Of a DNA stretch of 64,000 bases, positions 11,541 through 23,115 are shown piece after piece (the first letter of the stretch is position 1; every line of letters starts with the position of its first letter). The translations under genes and the position numbers were made by a program. Source of the DNA: Macrocystis pyrifera. Taxonomy: Eukaryota; Sar; Phaeophyceae; Laminariales; Laminariaceae. The stretch is taken from the NCBI GenBank assembly GCA_031763025.1, contig JASSKH010000032.1:1133001-1197000 (forward strand). The letters run 5' to 3'. Below the pieces are notes generated by a model. It searched no databases. It saw only the letters and a program-made list of their open reading frames with translations, and was not told the DNA's origin.

Positions 11541-12842
11541 TACGAGCGTGGGGTGCCTTGTTTTGAGTTTTTCTGTACCAGGTATGTGTGTGTGTGTGTG
11601 TGTGTGTGTGATTCAACATTTTTTTGGGCAACGTTTGACCACCGCCCTCGACGCACACCGCATCAATTCCAGTCCCGGCGGGCTCTGTGGACGCGCACAC
11701 ACAAAAGAGACCTCCTGGTGCTGGTGCGGTGGTAAGTCGTTCACAGCAGCTCGAGCTAGGTGTGGCAACGTGTGTAGGCACATGTTGGTGCTGGGCCATG
11801 TTGAAAAAACACAGAACCAATAACACATTATATTTTGAAACCCAGCTAGCTCTACGAGTACTCGTAGGTATAGGCAGACTGTGCCTGTCCACAGCAACGA
11901 GCGTTCGGGCCATGTCCCCGAGACATGCTGCAGGCCCACCCTCCTGCTGATGAGGGGACTGAGAAGCAGGAGAGTATCTGCTGTGTGTACTCGTATGTAC
12001 GAAAGATAAAGCACAGAACGGCACAGCAAAACAGCAAAAGCAACGAAAATGAAACCGAAAATTTCTAAAAGAAAAAAATCCCCGTCCCCTTTCGTGTAAT
12101 AATTTAATACCTGAGTCTTACACCAGTCAAAAAAAAAAAAATGAAAAAAAAGAAAAAATGTTACAGCAGAGCTTCTCTCTCAGCCTCGTACACCACCCGC
12201 CCCTCTCGCGACCATCTCGCCACCGATTCAGTCCGGGTAAGGCTTCGCTCCCTCTCTTCCACAGCAAGCCCCGTCGCCCGCCTCGCGTGAAGCCCGGTGC
12301 TCACCGTGGACCTCGACGCAAGCTCGACAATGTTGGTGCTCATTCGGGGTACCTCTCACTTGTGACTCTCAGCCCGGTCGCGAAAATAAGCACCGCTTGA
12401 ATATTATCTTACAATACTGAACGACCCTTAAATACTCGTACGTACTCAATCTAAAATCATAAATGGAGGCCAGGCAGAGCCTATTGATGCATCCCGCGTG
12501 TCTCGAGGCACGCGCGACGCCTAGGCACGAAAGCGGCGACCGCGCTCCTTGCAACTCCCCCTCTACTCGCCAGAATCCGCTGACACCCGCGACGGTGCCG
12601 GGTTCGTCCGCACACCCGCGACGGTGCCGGGTTCGTCCGCGCAACCGTGCTCGGAGTACATGCACGCACACGAAACGAAAGAAGAAAAAGGAAAGAAGGA
12701 CGGAAAGTACGACGAGAAATGGAGAAAATAAAGACTCGCTGGAACGGTCCGGCAAGTAATAAACGGAGGCGATTCCCAAGTGGGAGCTCTGAGAGGCCAG
12801 GGATGTACCAACCGAGCACGCTCAGAGATCGAGATCTAAGTA
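11541..12842. other. Intergenic, includes a TG microsatellite and a 29-bp repeat
   Basis: A TG dinucleotide run lies at 11586-11612. The phrase ACACCCGCGACGGTGCCGGG is repeated back to back at 12583 and 12612. The long minus-strand frame at 11383-12024 spans the TG run and the foldback element, so it is not credible as a gene. Confidence 0.5.
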
Positions 12843-13168
12843 AGTATATCTATGTATCTATGTATGTATCTATGTATCTATGTGTGTATCTATGTATCCA
12901 TGTATGTATCTATGTATCTATGTATCTATGTATATATGTATATATGTATCTACCAGGTATGTATCTATGTATCTATGTATCTACGTATCTATGTGTCTAT
13001 GTATCTATGTATCTATGTATCTATGTATCTATGTATCTATGTATCTATGTATCTATGTATCTATGTATCTATGTATCTATGTATATATATATGTATATAT
13101 ATGTATCTCTATGTATCTATGTATATATGTATCTATGCGTATGTGTATCCATCTATCTATGTATAAAG
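12843..13168. repeat. TATCTATG microsatellite, ~325 bp
   Basis: A long run of TATCTATG units with TATATATG and TGTG variants. All six-frame ORFs here (repeating I-Y-V-S-M-Y-L-C) are repeat artefacts. Weaker continuations appear at 13375-13485. Confidence 0.95.
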
Positions 13169-13654
13169 ACAACACGTAGAGTATCGTAGATAGAGCACAA
13201 AAGGGAGTACACATAGAAGATAGAAGATAGATGGACCTTGTGCATAGGTTTCCTTTGTGTCCGGAGATTTCTTCTTTCAGGAATGTTTTGATTGATCAAC
13301 GGTGAAGCTCAAGCTGCACATTGTCGGATGGCAAGCCTAATAACAATATAATAACAACGTAATAATAAAGTAGGTATATATGTATGTTTCTATGTATCTG
13401 CAGCAGTATGTATATATATATATATCTACAGTGTGTATCAGATGTATTTATTTATCTACCGTATGTATCTATGTATCTATGTATAACTAGGTTCTGTTAG
13501 TTTTCCGTGATTTTTCACAACCCTCCAAAAAAGTGGTTGGAAAGCTTGTTTGTGTCCTTACTGTAAATAAATGTAAAAACAAACCCCGCAAACAAACGTG
13601 CACGATTGTTTGTCTATAGTAAACTATGTTCCGTTAACTTTCCGACGCCTTTCC
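13169..13654. other. Intergenic, no gene recognised
   Basis: A minor TATG-rich continuation, then unique sequence with GTTCTGTTAGTTTTCCG (about 13491) and GTTCCGTTAACTTTCCG (about 13628) as imperfect direct repeats. Confidence 0.4.
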
Positions 13655-13910
13655 GACGCCCCAACGGGTATAGGATGGACCGTAACTGGACCAAGTCCGG
13701 CGGGAAGGCCTCATAGCCTCGGTTTTTGTTAGTGGGTGAGCTTGTGCAAGTCCCACACTACCATCTCTCCCGGGTGGCTATCTCCACCACACCTGCTCCT
13801 CTCGGGGGTCAGGCCGGGTCAACGTGCCCAAACTCCAGGGGTAACAACAGCCTGTTCTGATGTTACAACGGGAGCTATGGGCTAAATTGACACACGACAC
13901 GAAACTGGAA
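13655..13910 (-). repeat. Dispersed repeat, inverted partner at 29296-29528
   Basis: GTAACTGGACCAAGTCCGGC, GGAAGGCCTCATAGCCTCGG, CCCGGGTGGCTATCTCCACC, CCCAAACTCCAGGGGTAACA and GGGCTAAATTGACACACGAC all recur in reverse complement at 29296-29528. It is about 240 bp, non-coding, of unknown class. Confidence 0.8.
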
Positions 13911-15116
13911 CGTGGAAGTGCGGTGAGCTTAAGCTATGTTTTTACCAATCGCCGAAAAAAAAAAACAAAAAAAAAACCTGATCTCTGAAGCCCCCCAAAA
14001 GTGTTTCGAAGGTCTGCCTTTTACGTTCGATCCAATAGGACCTCGATTTTAGGGGGGTCTCGTCCGCCACGCTAAGGCTAATAAAAAAAGTCACTTCCAG
14101 CGAAATTTCCCCCTGCAAACGAAAAGACGGTAAACGAATGATCTGACCCGGAATATAATAACCATTTGGTCTCTGATATGAATATCAAAAGAGCTTATGT
14201 TTCCGGTCAGAGTGGTGTATTGATATTAGCATTGAAGGCGTTCTACGGTAGCGGTATAGTAACGCCTCCGCATAAATAAATAGTATATACATCGGGTACA
14301 TTTGGTGAGGCTCCTGACTTCACTGCAGTATATAGAAGCTCTACTTTCGCACTGATTTTGAGAATAGCTAAAAGTGCAACCCGACGAGCAGTCCCAAAGA
14401 CTATCTGTGTAGTAAAACACCATTATGAATATTCCAACGATATACAGCAGTGGGCTAAGAAATCCGGCCAGCCAGAAGTACACTGGCCAAACCGTGCTAG
14501 CCCTGTCGTATCTCGCTTCAGCTGTCAGTAATACGTGCCAGTTTACGATATCATATACTGCTTTACCTGACGCACACTACAGTTGTAGTATTGCATCCAT
14601 GCGTTCGATAAATGACCCAACCTGAGACCATAAGAAATCGAGTAGACAAAAAAGGAACAAAAACGAGAGCTTCGCGAAACTATGGACCGCAAGGAACTCG
14701 GAAAGCATACGGTACCTACGTAGTGAAATGCCTCGAGCGCTTTGGTGTACTGCCAGAGGGAGTATATACATATGTACACATATATATATATATTGATAGT
14801 ATGGGGGGTCTACGTGGTTGTTGGGCCCTACTGAGATGACAAAAGTCAATGAGAGTTACGCAAGGAATTCGAAAAGAAAACGTGAGCGCAAGAAACAAAA
14901 TACAACAGATTGCGAAAAAACAGAAAGCAGGAACACGGACCGCCGACGTAAGTGTAACACATACTCGATGAGGCGGGTAAGCAAGCGAAAAAAATCAGAG
15001 CAACCCCACGCTAGCCGCAGATGACGGCCACGTGAGGCACAGCACATATCACGACGATGCTGGCCAGAGCGAGGTTTCAGTCGCTTCATTGGGAGGACGC
15101 CCCCTGATGGCCTCTC
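13911..15116. other. Intergenic, no gene recognised
   Basis: It includes A-runs near 13953-13977 and an AT microsatellite near 14782. Short ORFs on both strands have no motifs. The right end (15075-15105) carries GCGAGGTTTCAGTCGCTT, which recurs at about 19724 just before another C-rich tract. Confidence 0.4.
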
Positions 15117-15354
15117 CTCGCCGCGTGCCACCCCACCTCGCCCTCACCCCCCATCTCCGCTTTTCTTTCTCCCCCCTGCCCCCCTCTGTCCATCCCATTC
15201 TCCCACCCTCCAACCCTTCTCCCCTGCGACCCCCTGATCCCACTCCTACTCCACCTCCAATCTCCCCACTCCCCCCCCCCCCCCCTCTCCCCTCTATGCT
15301 CCAACCTGACCCCTCCCCCTATTCCCTCCAGTCCTCACCGCCCCCTTTATATTA
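15117..15354. repeat. C-rich polypyrimidine tract
   Basis: About 230 bp of C with scattered T and A on the plus strand, ending in ATATTATATGCCAGG. It follows GAGGACGCCCCC and so resembles the tail of a third element type. Confidence 0.85.
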
Positions 15355-15860
15355 TATGCCAGGTTTAGGTTGGGTTGGAGTCGGTTGACAGCGACACTGC
15401 AAAACATGTCGCTCTCTACTTGAGCTAGGCAGCAGGGTACCGTTTTTTGTTTTCATGGCGGTCGGTCACAGCTAGCGATCGAGGTATAGATATTCTTGTG
15501 GGGGGTGGAACACCCTCACTCCGCACAAAGGAAATTAGTCGTATGGTAGTGTTTATGGTAAGACACTCACGAGGCAGTTACGTAGCACCCCCATTGCTGT
15601 CTCTGGAGGTGGCTACACCGGGAAATATATTTAATCTTTGAAGCTGTCATCCATGTGCATATCCGCTCCACAAGCAGTTTTTGGTAGGATGCAGCTCACC
15701 CTTCATGCGACTTGCGAACACCTCATGACCCTTTGCGCTTGGTGTACGCAATGTCTGCCTGGTCGATGGAAACCCGACGTCTTCCGTCCCGGCATTGTAG
15801 GGATGCGATGGCCTACGGTCATACGACTACGGTTATGCATGATACCGAGTACACTCCCTC
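15355..15860 (+). mobile_element. Non-coding ~500-bp retroelement ending in a C tail
   Basis: The full unit is defined by comparison with 37420-37945 (reverse complement). Shared landmarks are GGTTGGAGTCGGTTG, ACTGCAAAACATG, CTACTTGAGCTA, GGGTACCG, GTGTTTATGGTAAG, CCATTGCTGTCTCTGGAG, GATGCAGCTCACCCTTCATG, CAATGTCTGCCTGGTCG, CCGTCCCGGCATTGTAGGGA and a final GAGTACACTCCC running into C-rich DNA. There is no ORF. The 3' end matches the LINE 3' end (GAGTAC(G/A)CC plus C run), so it may be mobilised by that LINE. Confidence 0.75.
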
Positions 15861-16261
15861 CCCCCCTTTCCCCCTCCCCCCCGCCCCCCCCCCCCCTACC
15901 GCCTAAATCATCTTCCGCCATCCCGCCAATCCCCCCCCCCCCGTCCCCTCGGCTCCGTCTCCCCCCCCCCTCCCGCCCCCGCTCTCCCCCTCGCCCCACC
16001 CCCCCCTCTCACACTCTCCGCGCCCCTCCCCGCCTCCACCCCCTCCCTCCTCCACATCCTCCCCCTTCCCCTCGCTCCCCCCGTCCCTCTCACCTATCTC
16101 TCCCCCCACCTCCCCCTTCCCCCTGGCTCTCCCGCCTGCCTCTCTCCTGCCCCCTTAGCCTTCCCCGGCCCCTAACCGCCCCCCCCCCCGGGTCTCTCGC
16201 TCCCCCCTCTTGGCTTGCCTCTCTCTCCTTCCCCCCCCCCCATGCCCCCCCCCCCCCCCCG
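15861..16261. repeat. 400-bp C-rich tail
   Basis: Runs of C up to 16 broken by T, G and A. It lies exactly between the C-tailed element and the truncated LINE. Open frames across it are compositional. Confidence 0.9.
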
Positions 16262-19143
16262 CATGTATGCGCAGCGGACATAGGAACTACGGATCACTGC
16301 CTAATATGGACAGAGAGTCAACGGACGAAAGTTATCAAACATAGAAGAGGTAAGAAATTGTATCGATGGAGAATAGATAAACTAGAAGTAAAAGAGAAAC
16401 GGGAAGAGTTCCAAGAAGAGATGGCCAAAAATTCAGAAAAAAATTCCGAGGTGTTGGAAAGAATAGGTACAACAAGGAACGATATAGAAAGGGATGATGC
16501 AGGAGCTAGGATAATAGAAGGATGGGAGCAGTTGGTCAAGACCACAGCAAGTAAAGTAATAGGGAAGAAGTTGATAGTATGCAACAGAGCGGTAAAATGG
16601 TGGGATGAAGAAGTGAAAGAGGCTATAAGAGCAAGGAGAAAGGCACACGCAAGGTATACATCGAGTAAAACTCCGGCAGGGCGGGAGGAATATGCTATAG
16701 CTAGAAAGAAAGTAAAAGAGATGGTAGAGAAGAAGAAGAAAGGGATATGGAAAGACGTAGTAAATAAAACGAATGAAGACTTTGAGGGCGGAATGAAGCA
16801 GATGTGGGTAGGGATAAAAAGGATACTTGGCAAACAAGCAGGAGAGGCAGACACGGGAATAGCTACTCTAAAAGCACAGAACGGTAAATGGTTAGTAGTT
16901 CGAAGGGGAAAAGGGAGGTACTAGTAGAGCATTACCGAAAACTAGGAACACCCACAGCCAACGAAACGTTCGATGCAGAATTCGAGAAGGAAATCAACGC
17001 GTGGGCAGAGGTGAACGTAGATACATCAGAAAGGGAAGACAGTGGTTCGGGAGGGTTACAGAGAGAGTTCACAAGGGAAGAAGTAAAGAAGTGTGTAGCT
17101 ACACTTAAGAATAGAAAGGCAGCAGGGGCAGACCAAATAGTGAATGAATTTATGAAGTACGGGGGAGAAGGAATGCTTACCATGATTGTTATGTTGTATA
17201 ACTGGATATGGAAAAAACGAGTACGCACCTAGGAGGTGGAGAGAAGGAGTAGTAGTAAATTTATTCAAGAAAGGAGATAAGGCTGACCCGGGGAACTACA
17301 GAGGGATAACGCTACTAAGCACAGTAGGCAAAACATTTTGTAAGATTTTGAACGATAGAATGGGAACGATAATGGAGAAGGAAGACAAAATAAGCGAAGG
17401 ACAAGCAGGGTTTAGGCCAAGCCGTAGCTGCGTAGACCATGTGTACACCTTAGGTAAGATTATTCAAGGTAGGAAAGACGCGGGACTAACAACGTACTGT
17501 TTCTTTCTAGATGTGCAGAAAGCCTACGACGCAGTATGGAGAAATAGATTGTGGAAAAAACTGTGGGAAATAGGAATCAGAGGAAAGATGTGGAGAATGA
17601 TGAAAAAGATGACGGAATGTGCGAGAAGTGCTGTGATGCTGGACGGGGAAATATCGAAGTATGTTGATATTTTACAAGGTGTTGCACAGGGATGTACGTT
17701 GTCACCTAACTTATTCAAGATATATATTAACGACCTGATAGTAGCAGTCGAGGGAGCAAGGCAGGGAGTCACGGTAGGGGAAGATACGGTGTCGGGATTG
17801 ATGTTTGCGGATGACTTCGTGGGGATATCAGAAACACCCGAAGGATTGCAGAAACCAATAGAGAAGGCGCTAGAATACACCAGGAAATGGAGGGTGACGG
17901 CGAACGTCAAGAAATGCGCAGTAGTTGTTTGCAACGAAGATAAGGTAAACCCGGTAAATTTCAGTTGGAAGTGGGGAGAAGATGAATTGCCGATCGTAGA
18001 CCAGTATACATACCTTGGCGTAGAGATCTCAAAAGACTGCTCTTGGGATACACATATAGCAAAAGTAATAGGAAAGGGTAAGGCACAAGTAAGCAAGATG
18101 GATGCGATCCTAACAGACCCGAACCTTGACACTAGGATTAAGAGATGTATATTGATGAATGTGATAGTACCAAAGCTAGAATATGCAGGAGAAGTATGGG
18201 AAGGGAACGCGAAACTCGTAAAACAGTTGGAAACAGTACAAATGACAGCAGCTAAAAAAATCCTAAGATGCTCAAGTACGACCAGTAATACAGTATTAAG
18301 AGCAGAACTGGGAATGCGCCCACTCAAGACAAATAGAGACATGAAAAAGTTGAACTGGCAATATAAAGTAAGGAACATGCCAAAAAAGAGGTTGCCAGCC
18401 ATAGTTGACAGAGCTGTATGGGAGAAAGTAACAAAAGGGCGAGCTGGAATAAGGTGGGATGGCGTAGTTGAGAAAGTATGGAAGGATCTAGGGGGAAACC
18501 AAGAGATGATGTCCGCCGGGAAATTTGGGAGGTACAAGGCAGAAGTAGAAGAAAGGACAGAAAGAAGGGAAAGGCTAGCGCTAAGAAACAAGGTGGAATC
18601 GGAAAAAAAACACTTGGAGATATACGGGGGATTGAGGGAAGGAATAGGAATGAAAACGTATATGCATGGCCCAATGGACTTCGCGAAAACGCTGAAACTG
18701 CGCTTTCGTGTAGGGGACCTGGACCTGCCAGAATGAAGAAAGAGGTACACCAGTAGCCGGGAAGAAGAGGAAGTAGACGCACAGATGTGCCCGTGTGGCA
18801 AAGCAATAGAGAGTAGAACTCACATAGTAGGAGAATGTGAAATATACAAGGAGGAACGGGATGTGTTGGAAGAGGAGATGAGGAAAATAGACGAATGTGA
18901 CATGGAGGAGTTTGATACAATGAATAGCAGCGAGAAAACGATCGCTATCCTAGGAGATAGATGGTGGCCACAGGAGGTCAAACAGGAAGGGGATAAGATT
19001 AGCAAAAAGTTTCTATGTAATTTATGGAAACAACGTAATGAGCGCCCAATTGTTGGAGGTGTCTCTACTAGGAGTAGGAACGGTGCTCCGTCTCAAAAGG
19101 GATTCGTGGTCAATGGTCAAATGACTAAGGCAAGCAACAAATG
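16262..19143 (+). mobile_element. 5'-truncated LINE (non-LTR retrotransposon), disrupted ORF2
   Basis: The left end reads DIGTTDHCLIW, the last motif of an APE-type endonuclease, then a lysine-rich linker. Reverse-transcriptase blocks follow: VVNLFKKGDKADPGNYRGIT, SEGQAGFRPSRS, FFLDVQKAYDAVW (motif A, Asp about 17510), GVAQGCTLSPNLFKIYINDL (motif B), LMFADDFVGI (motif C, FADD at 17803-17814) and YTYLGVEIS. The C-terminus has CPCGKAIESRTHIVGEC (a Cys-Cys-His-Cys knuckle) and ends GQMTKASNK-stop at 19141-19143. Three lesions break it: a frame change near 16890, another near 17210 at an A6 run, and a TGA at 18734-18736 with the frame open on both sides. The endonuclease body is missing. A C-rich tail follows directly. 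Confidence 0.92.
17186..18736 (+). pseudogene. LINE reverse transcriptase domain, longest intact frame
   Basis: This 516-codon frame holds all RT palm motifs and most of the thumb and C-terminal region (EYAGEVWEGNAKLVKQLETV, LGMRPLKTNRDM). It stops at a TGA, and the following residues continue RKRYTSSREEEE in the same frame into the Cys-rich knuckle, so a single substitution separates it from the C-terminus. The first methionine is not a genuine start, because the frame enters from upstream through a shift. Confidence 0.9.
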
Positions 19144-19308
19144 AGTACGCCCGCCCCCCCCCCCCTACCTGCGCCTCCCCCCTCCCCCTCCTCCTGCTCC
19201 GCTCTCCGCCCCATCCCCCCCCCCCCTCCTCCCCTCCTCCCCCCTGCCCGGACCATCTCCCCCCCGACCCCCTCTCCCCCTCTTCCCAAGTCATTCGACA
19301 CTGTTGTT
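19144..19308. repeat. C-rich 3' tail of the LINE
   Basis: GAGTACGCCCGCCCCCCC starts at the LINE stop codon region and continues as C with T, G and A interruptions for about 145 bp. No poly(A) is present. Confidence 0.85.
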
Positions 19309-19515
19309 CATATGCAAGAAATACACGCAAAGGGCCGAAGCACGCCTCACAAGCGGTTTTTGATGGGATACAACTAATCCTCAATGCAACTCGCGTTTTG
19401 TGCAAGCAATGCATGTCTTGTCAGTGAAAACCCGACATGCTCCGTCCCGGCATTTTAGATATGTGTGGGGTCTATGGTCGTACGACTACCGCTACGGCGA
19501 TGCATGACATTAGTA
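19309..19515 (+). mobile_element. C-tailed non-coding element, partial copy
   Basis: It contains GCCTCACAAGCGGTTTTTGA, TGCAAGCAATGCATG, GTGAAAACCCGACATGCTCC, CGTACGACTACCG and ends ATTAGTACGCCCCCCGCC. It is the same family as 15355-15860, 5'-truncated. Confidence 0.75.
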
Positions 19516-19890
19516 CGCCCCCCGCCTCGCCCCCCCTACAATCCCTCACCCTCTCACCCTCTTCTTCCCTCCCCCAACCCACTCCCCCCCCGCCCCCTTG
19601 CACCTCCTCTTCCGCTCGCTTCCCTTCTTCCCTCCCGCTTCCGCCCCCCCATCTCCTTCTCTCTCTCCCCCCACCTCTCTTCATCCTTCCCCCCTACCCC
19701 AAGCCACCCCCTCTCCTTCCTCCCGCGAGGTTTCCGTCGCTTGGTTGTCAGGACGGTGCCCCCCCCCCCCCCCCCCCCCCCATCCCACCCGCCGCCCAAC
19801 CCCAACCCCATCCCATCCCGCCCTCCCCCCACGTCCCCCCCCCCCCCCCCCCCCCCCTCCTCCACCTCCTCCCCCCCCCTTCCCTTCTTC
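19516..19890. repeat. C-rich tracts with a short insert
   Basis: C/T-rich DNA to 19720, then GCGAGGTTTCCGTCGCTTGG and AGGACGGTGCC (19724-19759), the phrase also seen at 15070-15100, then C runs of about 24 and 23. This may be a third C-tailed element type reduced to its last 35 bp. Confidence 0.7.
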
Positions 19891-20747
19891 TTCAAATCGA
19901 TCTGGGTGCGACGTGGCCAATGCTTCGTCAGGCGTGCTTGAGGCGTACTTGGAGCGCTCTTAGACAGATATAATCGGACTCAACGGCCGGCGATGACAGT
20001 AGTAGTGGTATCTCGATCGCGACCTCGTGCAGAATATATCATTACAGTCAGCGTGGGATGGCTCCACACCGTACGTACACGCATCTTGGAGCCTAGTGCT
20101 GTAGGATAGTCAAACAAAACGTTGTGATAGAACAATGTCGGGCTACAAAAGCAGCAGCACCACTCATGTAGATGTACACAGCCACTCATGTAGTAGTACG
20201 CAGCAGTAATGTTGCCGTACACATATAATATAACGCAATATTTTCTCGTGAGAAACCGTACCAGTTTCTGTTCTGTGCGCATGCCCGCTCGACACGTACC
20301 AGGCACGTATTAATAGTACTAACACCATCACCGTCATCGATACCACGATCGCACGACATTATAAATAATGCGAGTATACGCTCTACAGTATTATTACCAG
20401 CTAATATGATAGCAAAAACTGATGTTTTTTTTCAGCCGTCCACGCACAGAGAGACAAAGCTTACATACTTGTACGGGCATGTTGCTGCAGAGCATACCTG
20501 GTATTCATATACTTCAAGTAACGAAGACAGTTTTCTTCTTTCCTTTTCTTTTTTCATTTTTCTCTTTCGATTTTGTATTTTTCTTTGTTCTTGTTTTTCT
20601 TTGTTTGCTTTTGTTTTCTCTCTTTCACAGAATAAGTATGTCGTGCCTGTCTTACCCACTATGACGGCATGGCATTGCATTAAATATACTGATGTGCTCA
20701 CTACATACGTAACGATCAATGTAGTATCTCTATGCGGCGTAGTTTTG
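19891..20747. other. Intergenic, no gene recognised
   Basis: 20528-20635 is T-rich with TTTTC runs, as at 6060-6300. Small ORFs have no motifs. Confidence 0.4.
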
Positions 20748-20862
20748 TGACCACAGAACTTGTATCTCTCTCATCAATAGGATTGAAGAATCGGCACGGA
20801 CACTGGCTGTGCTGGATGTCGACGGGTAGAAAGAACGGTTTAATGTGAAGAACACACACAGC
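20748..20862 (+). repeat. Dispersed ~115-bp repeat
   Basis: TGTGACCACAGAACTTGTAT, GAAGAATCGGCACGGACACT, GCTGGATGTCGACGGGTAG and ACGGTTTAATGTGAAGAACA match 6893-7012 at high identity over the whole length. Confidence 0.8.
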
Positions 20863-21047
20863 AGTTACGAAGTACAGCATACCCTGTATATACCAGGTAC
20901 GCATAGAAAACCATGGATAGCACGGACCATACGCGCGCCGTCACCCTAGAAGGGAAAAACTATCGTAAACAAGATAAAACCAAAATGACCACTACGTACG
21001 ATTATCCCCCTTGCGGCATCGGGGTTTGCCTTGCTTGGTAGCGACTA

Positions 21048-21154
21048 TCACGGGGGGCCATAGTAAATAGGAGCTACTGCTGTGCACATAAAAACCAAAA
21101 TATTTAGAATACGTTTGCTAACAATATTTGGTCCTGTTTACTATGTTCACCCGT
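21048..21154 (+). repeat. Diverged MITE copy
   Basis: It begins TCACGGGGGGCCATAGTAAA, has CATAAAAACC internally and ends in a decayed TTTACTATGTTCACCCGTA. It is weaker than the 21304 copy 150 bp away. Confidence 0.6.
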
Positions 21155-21303
21155 ATTAGCACAACGATGACTTCACAGCTATAATAGTAGTGTTGTCAAC
21201 CGTCTACTACGTGCACAGCTTGAGCGCCCAGCAGCATGTATGGGTTAGGGGTATAGGATCGATCATGCTGAGCCCGTGCCATACGACTCCTTGCATCTAA
21301 CTA

Positions 21304-21408
21304 TTACGGGGGTCCATAGTTAACAGGACCTATGGTAAACATAAAAACCTATATATTTACCTAATTTTACTAACAAAATTTGGTCCCGTTAACTACGGAC
21401 CCCCGCAA
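21304..21408 (+). repeat. 105-bp MITE
   Basis: TTACGGGGGTCCATAGTTAA at the left and the complementary arm with one C for T at the right, flanked by TA on both sides. The internal CATAAAAACCTATATATTTA defines the plus orientation. Confidence 0.9.
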
Positions 21409-21520
21409 TATTTAAACTCGGGACACCAATCAGTACCAGCAGGTATGTATCATCGAATAATCTTGCAACAGGCCGTTTTGCTGCAATCGCCACTATTATT
21501 ATATTTTCGTTAGTTTCCCC

Positions 21521-21855
21521 CTTGTGAAGGTGTAGGACGTGGCAGTTAGTTGATCATAGTCGCGCAAATGTCTGATGAATTTTGATCGGCTGAACGGAGC
21601 GATTAACGTGGCTGCAGATTGTCCCGCAGCAGTATGGTGGGCTCTGTGTTTTCCCGAATGGGTTGCATGAAATATATATTTGGATGATTTTCCAGGGTCA
21701 CGGGGAAGAGAGGATGAGAGGCCCCTTGACCTCACAACTATGGTACGTGTTCTACTATGCAACTTTAATTGAGACTTCGCAACACCATATATCTCTTATT
21801 TTGCTCCCGCTCCACATAGCAAGGTCGAGCGGTGCACCACCCGGCGCACGAGTTG
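21521..21855 (+). repeat. Direct repeat, copy 1 (~330 bp)
   Basis: CATAGTCGCGCAAATGTCTG, ATGAATTTTGATCGGCTGAA, TTTTCCAGGGTCACGGGGAA, ACTATGGTACGTGTTCTACT and CACCACCCGGCGCACGAGTT recur in order at 23401-23731. Frames are not conserved between the two copies. The copies are about 1.88 kb apart in direct orientation. Confidence 0.8.
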
Positions 21856-23010
21856 TCCCTGCTCCATCCATGCTTTCGTTGATTGAGTTAAGTCCTTCGG
21901 GAGTGAGCTTTCATGAATTGAGTTTAATAATTTGGGAGCGACACTGCTATCACCCAGGTAGACAAGATGATCTGAGCCGCGGCCGGAGATCAGATTGGAG
22001 AACGAAGGTCGCGGCGAAGGCATCCGTCTCAGATTCGTAGCAAGGGGGGAGAGATGATGCATGCGTACGTACGTACGTACGTACGTACGTGCTTGGAGTC
22101 GAGACCCATGAGTTTGTTTCGGTTTTGCTTACGTAGTATGGCAACCCCCCCCCCCCCCCAACCCGCGCATGCGTGTATGTACGGAAGTATGCAATACTAT
22201 ATTTGTTTGCTTGGCTTTCTCATTTTGTCTGGTGAGTCGAAAAATGTTTGATGTTTCTGTGTGTCCACTGGGTCATCATGTTCGTTCAGAAGTTGTAAGC
22301 TGGGAAAATTATAGTTGGCCGACCTACGATACCTGGTAGTTGGAAGTAACTGAAATGTTTTGCCCCCCCCCCCCCCCCCCCCCCCCCCGGCAATGCAGTG
22401 CTAGTGTTTGGATAATACTTGTTATTGATGTTACTGGGTTATATATGGTCAAGTACGTAGGGAGGAGCTATAAGAAGATTGGCACTACTAGTCTGTTGTT
22501 CATGCGCGTACCTAACTATTGCTTCTTTCTGCTTTACTTTTTAGTGGTATGCAATCATTGCGGGTTTTTTAGTGGTTTGTTTAAAAGGAAGACATAGCTT
22601 TGGTAAGCTATAATACCGTCGAGAGATTCGGGTAGTGTCATACTGACTTGAAGGAGCAAGATATTCTGGACTTAATTGAGTTTTTGAAATCGAAGGGCGA
22701 CGTCTACACAAGCGGGGAGGCGGTTGTGCTTGGGTAGTAGGTTTTGAGCTGATGGCCGTTTGAATATCGCGGACAGAGGTCCGTAGTTACGGCAGTTGTT
22801 GAGTGTCGCAAGCGTTCTACGATAGCGGTTCACCCTAATTTTTCTAATGCTCCTCACTTGACGTTAAGGAGCTCCGTGCCTCACCCGAAAACTGACTTCC
22901 GCACAAATCAAATTGCATTCCGATGAATAATCCCATGGCCCAAGTATACGAAAAGAGAAGTCATTTTTCGAAACAAGATTGGCATTCCGACGATTGTGGG
23001 CAATGTGCTA
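21856..23010. other. Sequence between the direct repeats
   Basis: It holds an ACGT microsatellite (about 22061-22090), C runs at 22146-22159 and 22363-22388, and no recognisable integrase, protease or polymerase motif. An LTR element is therefore not supported. Confidence 0.5.
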
Positions 23011-23115
23011 TTACGGGGGTCCATAGTTAACAGGACCTATGATGTACATAAAAACCTATATATTTGCCTATTTTTACTAAACAAAATTGGTCCCGTTAAC
23101 TATGGACCCCCGTAA
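23011..23115 (+). repeat. 105-bp MITE
   Basis: Both TTACGGGGGTCCATAGTTAA arms are intact, flanked by TA. The internal CATAAAAACCTATATATTTG matches the other plus copies. Confidence 0.92.

Noticed and set aside
11383-12024. 213-codon minus-strand frame
   Set aside because: It runs through a TG dinucleotide repeat and a foldback element, and no motif is present.
12647-13189. 180-codon frame repeating I-Y-V-S-M-Y-L-C
   Set aside because: Translation of the TATCTATG microsatellite. All three plus frames look alike.
17524-18801. 425-codon frame on the minus strand
   Set aside because: Antisense shadow of the LINE reverse transcriptase, whose plus-strand frame has all RT motifs.
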